Shown here: positions 30,276 through 39,324 of the stretch, piece after piece | How the letters are laid out: each line of letters starts with the position of its first letter | Position numbering within the stretch: position 1 is the stretch's first letter | NCBI GenBank assembly: GCA_011526375.1 | Contig: WTIT01000087.1 | Location: forward strand, 13,059 to 56,454 | Direction of reading: 5' to 3' | Length of the DNA stretch: 43,396 nt | From: Methanobacteriota archaeon | GTDB lineage: Archaea > Thermoplasmatota > Poseidoniia > Poseidoniales > Poseidoniaceae | Position numbers and translations under genes: made by a program | The notes under the pieces: generated by a model | Seen by the model: only the letters and a program-made list of their open reading frames with translations | Databases searched by the model: none | Told to the model about the DNA's origin: nothing

Positions 30276-30287
30276 ATCATTCTTCTT
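30262..30287. terminator. Hairpin shared by two convergent gene ends
   Basis: AAGAAGAA (30262-30269) pairs perfectly with TTCTTCTT (30280-30287) across the 1-nt gap between rio1 and the KH gene; two further pairs are possible with one bulged G. Confidence 0.35.
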
Positions 30288-31020
30288 CCCAAGTGATATT
30301 CTCATCATCGGATAGTTCCATCATTTCTGCAACCGCTTCCTCATCTTCAGGGTCAACTTGACTAGCGCGCATTCTTCTAGAGCGTCTATCGCTCACCTCA
30401 GAAAGTCCAGGCACGAGATTTTCAAATCCGCCATCACTTGGTTCCACGGCCTTCAACTCGATTGAATCTAGTGAACGGTTAGATAGTTTTGCTCTCCTTC
30501 GGTCTTTTTCCAAGTAGCCTAAAACGGAACCGTGTTCAGATCCACCGGCCAGCATTTCAATCGCTTGTCTAGCAGCAAACAAACCCTCTTGTTCACCAAT
30601 AATTACTACAGTAGATTTGTAAATGGTGATTTCAGTATCCGTAAGGTTCTCAATCAATTTACGCACCTTACCTTGGCTTCCAATTATTCTAGAACGTACT
30701 CTACGTTGCTGATTTGACCTTTTTCCGACAAAGTCTCTAAGGTCTACCATTTCGAAGAAATGTTGGTCATCAAACAACCTGATTGCAGCCTTGGGCGCCA
30801 TTCCTCGACCAATCGCTTTGATCACATCTGGTAATTTCATCGCTTTAACGGGGTCATAACTGCCAGCTGCGCCCCACTGAACCTCAACATCACCGGTTTC
30901 AGAATTGATGAATAAATCTTCACAGCCAGACGCTTCTCGAATAGACTTAGCAGTCGCACCTTTAGAACCAATCAAGACAGCAATTCTGTCTTTAGGTACT
31001 CTAGGAAGTCCCTGTCGCAT
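30277..31020 (-). CDS. KH-domain RNA-binding protein, Dim2/Pno1-like (ribosome biogenesis)
   Basis: Two KH-like modules: VLIGSKGATAKSIREASGCEDLFINSETGDVEV and RIIGSQGKVRKLIENLTDTEITIYKSTVVIIGE; neighbourhood of aIF1A and Rio1 matches the conserved archaeal gene association. Confidence 0.9.
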   Translation of the reverse strand: MRQGLPRVPKDRIAVLIGSKGATAKSIREASGCEDLFINSETGDVEVQWGAAGSYDPVKAMKLPDVIKAIGRGMAPKAAIRLFDDQHFFEMVDLRDFVGKRSNQQRRVRSRIIGSQGKVRKLIENLTDTEITIYKSTVVIIGEQEGLFAARQAIEMLAGGSEHGSVLGYLEKDRRRAKLSNRSLDSIELKAVEPSDGGFENLVPGLSEVSDRRSRRMRASQVDPEDEEAVAEMMELSDDENITWEEE

Positions 31021-31045
31021 AGTCGTGCGGGAGGCTTCTTTCTTT

Positions 31046-32866
31046 TCAATCCCTTGTATTTCTTTGAATGAAAGTTATAATCAAGGCACACAAGAAAATT
31101 GCTCCAATTGACGGCATAAATGATGGTGCATTGATGACGCTGCTGACTGAAGCACCAGTTACTACCATGTAATTTTCATTATTTCCTTCATTATATTCAT
31201 CGATAACATCGGTTGGATCAATGACTAATCTTAGGTCATACTGACCTTCATTAGGAACAGTATAATTCCAGATTAGCAACTCTGATTTGTCAGTCATTGA
31301 ACCGGCATCCAGTGTTCTAGAATCAATAATTGTCCATGCAACATCAGCGAACCTATCAGCAGGTGCCGCTTCTAGTCGTACAGTAATACTGCCACCATAG
31401 TTCTCGTTCACTTCCAGTAGTCCGGTGACGGTTACATTGCCGGTATTATCACCTGGTTTGACAACGAGTCTGTCGATGTTGGTTTCGGTTAAATTCCACT
31501 GGAAATCTATTGATGGTAGTATCTGGTAGAATACAGGATTAGTGACAATTGTATTTCCAGCAACATCCATCACAGTTGCTCTTAACATTAGGTATTGTCT
31601 AGATTTCGTTGCCCAGCTTGATTGTGCAACAGTGCTGTCAAGCCCAGTGCCCATGGATGGCTGCCAAGTACCGGAAATATCAGGGGTTTGTCCAAAACCA
31701 TTGGAATCAAAACCATATTCAATAAACGAGTTAGCAATATCAACACCAGAGGTAAAATCAGTTGCTGTGAACTCAACACTTGCAGCACCAATTAGCGCCG
31801 TTGTTAATTCATCGACATTCCATTGACCCTCAATAGGTGCTTCAGTATCGACTTGAACGGTGATTTGACTTGTTGGCCCGACATTACCAACGTTATCTGT
31901 GGCTCTTAGCGAGATAGTATGGATACCATCGTTCAAAGTTAGAGAATATGAATCGCCTCCAGTTTGTGTCCATACGTTATTGTCTAGACTGATTTCGGTA
32001 AAGGCAACACCGCTACCAAGCCCGTCATCGACGGTGTTGACTAAACCTGTAAGGGTGACTGATGATGAAGTAGACCATCCTGTGCTTGAGCCGGTAGAAA
32101 CAGTACCTATGCTAGGCCCGGTACGATCAATACCAATGAACATAGTTTGAGTAGCAGTTAATCCAGAACTATCATATACAGTCAATCTAGGATTCCAAGT
32201 CCCTTCCGTGAAATCTCCTGAAGACCAATCCCAGCCATAATTGATAGTCGAAGGACCGTCACTAGCTGGAGTTCCCGGGCCAGGTACATTAGTCAATGTT
32301 GCCCGCAATAAATCATCATCAGCAGCATTCCATGAAAATTCCAATGTGCCATCAGTAGCGGTGGAGAACCATGCTCTGTCAGAGGCACTTGTTCCAGTTC
32401 CATATTCGATGTTATTGATGCTGAACTCGGTAATTACGGGTACTTGGTTATCGATAGTAAATGATGGTGATAACTGGATAACATTCTCTGAAGCAGAGGA
32501 ATCATATGCTGTTGCTCTTAATTCATAGGTGCCGTTTGTGAGTACAGTGGTGTCCAAATATGTGACCCACGGAGATGATGTCAATGTAGCAATATTGGAC
32601 CATGTAGTGCTATCATCGGAAATCTCAACATCAAGCGAGGTCACGGTTCCAGTGCCAGAAAATGAGAATGATAGTGTATAAACTCCAGTCAAACTTTGTC
32701 CGCTCGATGGGCCGTTGGAGTAACTGATAACAACGTCTGAATTTGACTCTTGTGCGGAGTATTCATCACCCAGGTAATCGCCTTCAACTTGGCTGTTTGG
32801 CATGCTGGCAATCACCATCATTAGGCACAAAACCGATGCCATGGCAATTGCTCGCATGTTAACCAC
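31046..32866 (-). CDS. Secreted Ig-like/CARDB surface protein with C-terminal TM anchor
   Basis: Signal peptide AIAMASVLCLMMVIASMPNSQVEG; Ig-like DNQVPVITEF, DNVGNVGPTSQITVQVDTEAP; C-terminal TM SIGAIFLCALIITFI. Confidence 0.8.
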   Translation of the reverse strand: MVNMRAIAMASVLCLMMVIASMPNSQVEGDYLGDEYSAQESNSDVVISYSNGPSSGQSLTGVYTLSFSFSGTGTVTSLDVEISDDSTTWSNIATLTSSPWVTYLDTTVLTNGTYELRATAYDSSASENVIQLSPSFTIDNQVPVITEFSINNIEYGTGTSASDRAWFSTATDGTLEFSWNAADDDLLRATLTNVPGPGTPASDGPSTINYGWDWSSGDFTEGTWNPRLTVYDSSGLTATQTMFIGIDRTGPSIGTVSTGSSTGWSTSSSVTLTGLVNTVDDGLGSGVAFTEISLDNNVWTQTGGDSYSLTLNDGIHTISLRATDNVGNVGPTSQITVQVDTEAPIEGQWNVDELTTALIGAASVEFTATDFTSGVDIANSFIEYGFDSNGFGQTPDISGTWQPSMGTGLDSTVAQSSWATKSRQYLMLRATVMDVAGNTIVTNPVFYQILPSIDFQWNLTETNIDRLVVKPGDNTGNVTVTGLLEVNENYGGSITVRLEAAPADRFADVAWTIIDSRTLDAGSMTDKSELLIWNYTVPNEGQYDLRLVIDPTDVIDEYNEGNNENYMVVTGASVSSVINAPSFMPSIGAIFLCALIITFIQRNTRD

Positions 32867-33024
32867 ACAAAGGCGGTAAGCCTTGAATGCTACCCTTGAT
32901 TATGGTATTTTTCGAGGATTGCCACATAAATGATTACGGCCGAGTAAATTCAATAGTTAATGAAGTAAAAAATTGCTAAGTTTAGAGATGGGTTCAAGTG
33001 CTTCATCAATAGTCCATAGTACTG

Positions 33025-35811
33025 ATGGCACGAGCAAGAGCACTTTTGATGGCAGCGATGATGGCCGTTGTGCTTACTTTGCCCTTCGGCGCATCTGCTT
33101 ATGACAGCGGGGGTATTCAAGCCTCTGAGGGTCAGGTTGCTATGATACCCGCAACAGGTTTGAATGTTGGCGATTCGGTTACGTTTTATCTTACTTTGAC
33201 TAATACACAACAAACTGAAGCGAATAATGTCGGGTATGCATTTTACAAAAACCAGTACAGCACTGCGAACAAGTTTGTTGAGAATGTAATAGACATTCAA
33301 GGCGAGGCTGCCGTGACGGTCGAAGCAACATGGGATGGGCTACTAGAAACAGATGATAAGATCTGGATTACCTTTGAATATCCTCGAAACAGCGGTAATG
33401 AGGTGTCATTTTTCGTCGAATTTGATGTTACTGGATTGCCTAATTTACGAGTGATTCAAACGGAATTAACCCCTTCTACAATGATTCATGCGGGGGACAT
33501 TGTTGAAATTTCTAGTTTAGTGAAAAATACCGGCTCCCAGCCTGCTGGTGTGACCCAATTGGAAGTAAACCTACCAGGCAATGTTGCAAATCAGTATCTA
33601 GAGACAAAATCTCTTAATGCTAGCGAGGAAACCTGGGTTAATACAACATTTACCGCACCGCAGACTGGCTCTTACACAATTTATGTAACACCAGATTTCA
33701 ATGATGATATTTTGGAGGCCTCTGAACAAGGCAAATCAGAGCAAGTTAGTTTAGTGGTTGAGCCAAGAATGGATTTGTTCCACATTGGAGAAATTTCGGT
33801 ATCACCTGATGGAGGGTCTTCAAGTGGACCATGGACTATTGATGGGATTCTTGGTAGAACCGGTGATTCCGGTAATACTGATCTCACCATGTGGCTTGAG
33901 ATTGATCACAGTGGCGGGATGATTGCCACCCAACCGTTTAGTGTTACATTCGCTCCTAGCACTACACAGCAGGCATGGAGTACTTCTTTCGACGATGATA
34001 TAGTTGGTTCGCTCAATCCTGGAAGTTACCAAGTTACCGCAGTTATTGACCCTTTCACAGACAGCGGATTTATTCAAGAAACCACTGATAATGACCGGAT
34101 TAGCACATCTTTCGTGATTCTTGAGGCACCGGATGTTTTGGTTGATTCTATCGCATTGCCATCATCCTCTGTCGTACAGGCGGGCGAGAAGGTTACATGG
34201 GGAGTATCAGTGACTAATCTTGGCGGAGAATCAGTTACGGGCAACCTAGAATACACCTTTGAAGGAGTTACCGATAGTTCTACTATAATATCTCTTCAAG
34301 CAGGAGAATCATTTTATTGGACTGTGGAGTTAAACACTGCTGCTGGTTCACACACGGCAGAGTTTGTTGCGGAGTGGATACCCTCGATAGGTTATACGGA
34401 TAGAGATTTGACCAACAATGTTGCATCAAACACCATCTCGGTTGAATCTGGATTGGTGCTGAATTGGGCAGGATCAAGCCTTAGAATTCTTGATGCAGAC
34501 GGAAATCCAGCAAACCAGCCGCTTCAAGAGGGCGAAACATACACCTTTGCCATTAATTTGACAAGCCAAGAACTTGGCTCGCTAACAATAGATTGTGTTG
34601 ATTCAACAACTAATTCATTAATCTCTACAATACCAGTTAATGTATCGACAATTGGCCAAAAAGTATCGCTTGAATGCCAATTTATTGCTTCAGCACCTTC
34701 CACAACAATCCAGATGGTTCCCTCAGACCCATCTGTAACAAACACTTACACCAGGAAACTAACGACAGAGTCCTCAGCGTCAAATAATGTTGATGATGAA
34801 CAATCAGGCATGGGAACCGCGGCTCTAATCGGAATTGGGGTTGCGGTTCTAATAGGCATATTTGTTGCCGCAATCTGGTTGACAAGAGAATCCGAAGAAG
34901 AAGTAGAACGAGACATATTCGAATATTGTCCAGCATGTGATGGTGAATTAGAAGGTGATGAAAATAGATGTCCTCACTGTAGCTTCAACCTAGCAAAGGC
35001 AAGAAAACAATTCCACTCGTGTCATGAATGTGGAGAATCAGTACCAGATTTGATGGATAACTGTCCTTATTGTGGTGCAGAGCAAGATGTTTCCAAATTC
35101 TTTGAGCGACGTGAAAGACGTGAAAGGAAATCTGTACCGACTCAAGAGATTGCCCTACCAGAAGAAGATGAAGACGCAATAGTCTCTGGAACAGAAAACT
35201 TTGCAGAAACCGTTAAGGAATTTGGTTATGATGAAGATCAATTAGAAGATGACTGGGATGAAAACATTGCAACAGCTGAAGCCCAGATAGCTGAAATTGA
35301 GCAAATGTATGAGGAAGAATTTGATACTGAGGGATTGACTCCTGAAGAAATCGAGGAATTGGAATCTCAGGTCACTACCAGATTGAAATCGATGAAGGAA
35401 CTAAGCGACAGCTCACAAGACCTTGATGAGATGCTCGCTGCCAAAGGTGATTTAGTAGCCCACAAAGATGATGATTCAGAGTTATCTGCAAGCGACGCAG
35501 AAATTAGAGGTAGACTGTATGAGATAACTGGTGAAGAAGGAGTCATGCCTGGTGATGAAGTTCACATCGGTATGGGATTATCAGACTCTTCAATAGCGGG
35601 TAACGAAATAGAGGAAGTGAGTTCTGACTTTACGGTTGAAGATGACGATCAACCACTCGCTAAGGTCGAAGAGGATGATGATTTACAACCTGCAAGGCAA
35701 AAACCGAGACGCCGCCAATCAACCAAGAAGACCGCTGAATGTGGTGCTTGTAGTGCTGAAATCCCAGTCATGGCTAAGCAATGTCCAGTTTGCGGTGCAG
35801 AATTTGAGTGA
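33025..35811 (+). CDS. Membrane-anchored CARDB-repeat protein with a large cytoplasmic region carrying several zinc ribbons
   Basis: Signal peptide ALLMAAMMAVVLTLPFGASA; CARDB NTGSQPAGVTQLEVNLPG; TM GTAALIGIGVAVLIGIFVAAIWL; ribbons CPACDGELEGDENRCPHC, CHECGESVPDLMDNCPYC, CGACSAEIPVMAKQCPVC. Confidence 0.85.
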   Translation: MARARALLMAAMMAVVLTLPFGASAYDSGGIQASEGQVAMIPATGLNVGDSVTFYLTLTNTQQTEANNVGYAFYKNQYSTANKFVENVIDIQGEAAVTVEATWDGLLETDDKIWITFEYPRNSGNEVSFFVEFDVTGLPNLRVIQTELTPSTMIHAGDIVEISSLVKNTGSQPAGVTQLEVNLPGNVANQYLETKSLNASEETWVNTTFTAPQTGSYTIYVTPDFNDDILEASEQGKSEQVSLVVEPRMDLFHIGEISVSPDGGSSSGPWTIDGILGRTGDSGNTDLTMWLEIDHSGGMIATQPFSVTFAPSTTQQAWSTSFDDDIVGSLNPGSYQVTAVIDPFTDSGFIQETTDNDRISTSFVILEAPDVLVDSIALPSSSVVQAGEKVTWGVSVTNLGGESVTGNLEYTFEGVTDSSTIISLQAGESFYWTVELNTAAGSHTAEFVAEWIPSIGYTDRDLTNNVASNTISVESGLVLNWAGSSLRILDADGNPANQPLQEGETYTFAINLTSQELGSLTIDCVDSTTNSLISTIPVNVSTIGQKVSLECQFIASAPSTTIQMVPSDPSVTNTYTRKLTTESSASNNVDDEQSGMGTAALIGIGVAVLIGIFVAAIWLTRESEEEVERDIFEYCPACDGELEGDENRCPHCSFNLAKARKQFHSCHECGESVPDLMDNCPYCGAEQDVSKFFERRERRERKSVPTQEIALPEEDEDAIVSGTENFAETVKEFGYDEDQLEDDWDENIATAEAQIAEIEQMYEEEFDTEGLTPEEIEELESQVTTRLKSMKELSDSSQDLDEMLAAKGDLVAHKDDDSELSASDAEIRGRLYEITGEEGVMPGDEVHIGMGLSDSSIAGNEIEEVSSDFTVEDDDQPLAKVEEDDDLQPARQKPRRRQSTKKTAECGACSAEIPVMAKQCPVCGAEFE

Positions 35812-35954
35812 TGTCCGTCGGCTTTCATAGGGTTCGTCATAGCGATTGCTCGGCCACCATGTGCGTCATTCGGACATCATGGGATGATTTTCTCCACTTC
35901 AAAAATTACTCGATTAATCACTTAATTGATAACCAAGATAATCATCGCAGACTC

Positions 35955-36515
35955 ATGAGGAGAAATAAACTAGTGGTTTTTCTTCTCATGACCCTAATGA
36001 CTTCTAGTCTTTCAGGATGTTTAGGACTACTACAAGCAAGAGAGACAATCGAAGGACTAAGAGAAGATGTCTACCAAGTTTCATATCCAGATAAAGTAGA
36101 TATGACGCACACATTTACCACAATTACAATCCAACCATACTCAAACCAAACAACATTTCCAGTAGATGAAACAGTCGAGCGAATTGAGATTTATTTCAAG
36201 GTAGGTATGAGCGGTTCTGACCAAATTTCCTGTATCGACGAGGTTCTTACGAGTGAATTACGATACGTAAGAGCGGAGGTTACAACGCCATCCGGCATCT
36301 CATTTTGGCTGCAGGATGTCTGTGAAGATGTAACTCCAACCGTCGATAGTTTTGAGCCAAGTCCTGAGTTTGAGGTTGGCGATTGGAAGTTGGATGTCGA
36401 AGCGAGGGGATGGGGAGAAAATACCATCGGTGCTTTTCAAGATAACTTCATCATTGTAATTACCGTTCACAGAATATGTCAACAATTTCCAATGGAACCA
36501 CCGTGTGACGAGTGA
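35955..36515 (+). CDS. Small predicted lipoprotein
   Basis: MRRNKLVVFLLMTLMTSSLSGCLG lipobox-type signal. Start placed at ATG 35955; the upstream 49 codons in the ORF track look non-coding. Confidence 0.7.
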   Translation: MRRNKLVVFLLMTLMTSSLSGCLGLLQARETIEGLREDVYQVSYPDKVDMTHTFTTITIQPYSNQTTFPVDETVERIEIYFKVGMSGSDQISCIDEVLTSELRYVRAEVTTPSGISFWLQDVCEDVTPTVDSFEPSPEFEVGDWKLDVEARGWGENTIGAFQDNFIIVITVHRICQQFPMEPPCDE

Positions 36516-37712
36516 TCAAACAAGTGATTCACTACAGGCATATTTCCTGGAACAATTTTCGCACTTACCAATGCGGTCATGATTGCGCTTTGCTCCACCT
36601 TCAACCATTAATCGTTGAATTTCTTGAACCTGCTCGAAAAGTTCGTTTTTTGCCGCCTCATCCCAAATGATTTGGTGGATATCGTCATTGCCATAACGTA
36701 GTATCCCATAGGGAGTACTTCGGTTGGTATTTTTTTCAACGAGGTGGATATAAGCCAATAATTGACGACGATGTGATGTATGCGGGCGCTTCGGGACTCT
36801 GCCAGTCTTTTGCTCGATTGGAATAAACTCACCATCGATTACAACAATTTGGTCTGGCCTACCTCTAATCCCTGTTTGTTTATCGATCAGTAACCCAGAG
36901 GATTCTTCATCATCCGAATATGCTACCTCAGATCCTGATTTTAGTCCAACATCTTTACGCGCTAATTCTGATTCATTCTCGGAAATAAGTGCTCTCTGTA
37001 ATTGCCAAGATGCTGCTAGAGTCCATACCATGGCTAAAACAATCAAAATAAATCCTGCTTGCTGGCGATTCTCAGCACCATTCAATGCTATTGAATGGAT
37101 GCCTAGTAGCATTGCAGCGAATAGTAGACCAATTTCGACCTTTCCTGCTTCAAACCAACCACCTTCAAATCCTTCAATCTCCCATTCAGGCTCGAGAATT
37201 TTGGTTTCTTGGATGATTTTGTTCTTTTCTACTTTGATAGTTTCTGCGAAGCCTAACCATTTTCTCCATGGGATGTAGATGGCGGTTAAGCCAGCAACTA
37301 ACACAGTAAGGCTCCACATGGCAAGATATTTCGCCATGTCTTTTGGATATAACATTACATCGTCAATCATCATAATCGCTACTGAATCAATCGCAATAGC
37401 AATAATCACGGTAAACCACCAAGTCCAAATTATCATCTGTCGCCTAAATTGGCTTTGCTTGGTCCTGAATTCAGAAACTCTGTTGTGGATTTCTGCGTGT
37501 TTCACTTTACCCAATTCTACGGCTTCTCCTTGGCCAGTGTTACCTTGTTTTGCTAATTCCCATGACAATGGGCAATAAGCGTGTCTTTCGATATCGCTAG
37601 CGCTTACTCTGAGTAGAGTGCCATTGTTGTCCCGCCAAAAACCGTCCTTACTTTTCTTGGCGCTGGAGAGGTCAAAATCCGAATGATTCTGCCTTCCCTC
37701 CTGCCCGGCCAT
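36516..37712 (-). CDS. Cas4-like PD-(D/E)XK nuclease with internal transmembrane insertion
   Basis: N-terminal VSASDIERHAYCPLSWELA...LGKVKHAEIH; RecB-type core GRPDQIVVIDGEFIPIEQKTG...RQLLAYIHLVE; C-terminal CENCSRKYAC (Fe-S type); hydrophobic segments between residues about 92 and 240. Confidence 0.85.
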   Translation of the reverse strand: MAGQEGRQNHSDFDLSSAKKSKDGFWRDNNGTLLRVSASDIERHAYCPLSWELAKQGNTGQGEAVELGKVKHAEIHNRVSEFRTKQSQFRRQMIIWTWWFTVIIAIAIDSVAIMMIDDVMLYPKDMAKYLAMWSLTVLVAGLTAIYIPWRKWLGFAETIKVEKNKIIQETKILEPEWEIEGFEGGWFEAGKVEIGLLFAAMLLGIHSIALNGAENRQQAGFILIVLAMVWTLAASWQLQRALISENESELARKDVGLKSGSEVAYSDDEESSGLLIDKQTGIRGRPDQIVVIDGEFIPIEQKTGRVPKRPHTSHRRQLLAYIHLVEKNTNRSTPYGILRYGNDDIHQIIWDEAAKNELFEQVQEIQRLMVEGGAKRNHDRIGKCENCSRKYACSESLV

Positions 37713-37812
37713 ATCTTGTCTTTACTGTCTTGAGACTTCTAATCTTCGCCCTCTTGGGCAACAAAAATTGCCTATTTTGCAAATTTTGAAAATCTAAGTT
37801 ATTGCGAAGCGG

Positions 37813-37820
37813 TTTAATAT
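37813..37820 (+). promoter_or_regulatory. Candidate archaeal TATA box for rps2
   Basis: TTTAATAT about 35-40 nt upstream of the ATG at 37855 in an otherwise non-coding gap. Confidence 0.35.
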
Positions 37821-37854
37821 GGGGGTCAAGTGGGGCGATTGCTGAGGTCATTTC

Positions 37855-38463
37855 ATGTCTGAAGAAGCAAGCCTACTATTGCCGTTTGAAACCTATGAAG
37901 AGAATGCTGTAAACATTGGTACTCAACAGAAGAGTGCTGATATGGCAAGATTCATTGATACAGTAAGAGATGACGGGTTATACCTGCTCGATGTCAACAT
38001 GACGGATTCCCGTATCAGAACTACTGCAGAGTTCCTTAACAAGTATGACGCACCAAGAATAATGGTGGTATCCGCACGTCAATACGGCCAAAGACCAGCA
38101 CGATTATTCGCCGAAGCAATTGGTGCAAATGCCGCTGTTGGCAGATTTATCCCAGGTTCACTGACTAACCCAGCTCTACGTTCATACGTCGAGCCTGATG
38201 TCTTATTCGTTACCGACCCTGCGGCAGACCAACAAGCATTGAAGGAAGCTGTTAACTCAGGTTTGCCAGTAGTTGGAATTGTTGATGCAAACAACAATCT
38301 CAGAAATGTCGACGTAGCAGTCCCAGCAAACAACAAGGGCCGCCGATCACTTGCCCTAGTGTACTGGTTGTTAGCAAGAGAGGTTCTCAAAGTTCGTGGT
38401 GAAACCACTGACGAAGATTGGGCAGCATCTCAAGATGTTGAAGAATGGCAATCTACCTTCTGA
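37855..38463 (+). CDS. rps2: 30S ribosomal protein S2 (uS2)
   Basis: [93 protein letters not shown]. Confidence 0.95.
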   Translation: MSEEASLLLPFETYEENAVNIGTQQKSADMARFIDTVRDDGLYLLDVNMTDSRIRTTAEFLNKYDAPRIMVVSARQYGQRPARLFAEAIGANAAVGRFIPGSLTNPALRSYVEPDVLFVTDPAADQQALKEAVNSGLPVVGIVDANNNLRNVDVAVPANNKGRRSLALVYWLLAREVLKVRGETTDEDWAASQDVEEWQSTF

Positions 38464-38468
38464 TTGCG

Positions 38469-39218
38469 TTACCAATAACCCATTTTCTTGCCTGCTTCGG
38501 CAACATACATCATGCCACTAGCAACTATGGCGACTAAAATACCAATTCTAATGTTGGATTGTTTCCACTTAGATAGCCATAATTTACCTAGATAGACACC
38601 AAGTATTGCAGAGATAACCAGACTAGGAATAAGGATATACTCATCAAGGATTGCAGTGCCTTCAAAGACTAGATAAATCGGTATTCTGGTTAGGTCAACC
38701 GCTAGCGCTAAAACACTCGCTGTCGCGGCATATGCTGCTTTATCAGGTAGTCTTCTTTGCAAAAACATCGCTCTAAGTGCGCCTTGATGGCCGGTTAACC
38801 CACCGAAGAAACCAGAGCCGAAACCGCCGATTCTATCTTCTGAATCAGGCAATCTGATATTTGTCCATCTTTCAGTTGCTGATAATATTGGGAGAACAAT
38901 TAGAGCCAATCCAACCACCAATAGTAGCGGGTTGGATGGAATGTATGAATGTAGTACTGCGCCGATAATTGCTCCTACAATCAAAGCCCAACCATATCGC
39001 TTAACAGCATTAAAATCAACGCTATTTCTCAGCAATTTCAACTTCCAAGCATTATGTGCACCGTGAATGATTGCCACCACAGCAATCGCCTCATGTGGTG
39101 GTAACCAAAACAAAACCACAGGGGTTAGCATGGTGGCTAAGCCAAAACCTGCGGGAACGGTTAGAGCAGCGGCCAATAGGGTGACGGCCATACTCAACAG
39201 TAGCAGATGAATCTCCAT
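38469..39218 (-). CDS. TauE/SafE-family sulfite exporter-like permease
   Basis: VPAGFGLATMLTPVVLFWLPPHEAIAVVAIIHGAHN, GFGSGFFGGLTGHQGALRAMFL. Start moved to the internal ATG at 39218; the ORF-track start is 39281. Confidence 0.82.
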   Translation of the reverse strand: MEIHLLLLSMAVTLLAAALTVPAGFGLATMLTPVVLFWLPPHEAIAVVAIIHGAHNAWKLKLLRNSVDFNAVKRYGWALIVGAIIGAVLHSYIPSNPLLLVVGLALIVLPILSATERWTNIRLPDSEDRIGGFGSGFFGGLTGHQGALRAMFLQRRLPDKAAYAATASVLALAVDLTRIPIYLVFEGTAILDEYILIPSLVISAILGVYLGKLWLSKWKQSNIRIGILVAIVASGMMYVAEAGKKMGYW

Positions 39219-39324
39219 GTTTTCACCAAAAGTTTCCTTACATAAGTAACACTCTATATAGGCAACGACAGGCATATACAATGAATTTTGTCGGGCAAAA
39301 GCCTAAGAGGCATAGAGAGATGTT

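Noticed and set aside
35809-35879. Possible tRNA (71 nt with paired ends, GGTTCG on one strand and GGTGGCCGAGC on the other)
   Set aside because: The GGTTCG is in the middle instead of in a T-arm position and no anticodon/T stems could be drawn on either strand.
35808-35954. N-terminal 49-codon extension of the lipoprotein ORF
   Set aside because: Composition is atypical and the lipobox signal peptide begins at the ATG at 35955.
36516-37712. Treating the Cas4-like gene as part of a CRISPR-Cas locus
   Set aside because: No direct-repeat/spacer array or cas1/cas2-like ORF was seen in the window; flanking genes are a lipoprotein and ribosomal protein S2.
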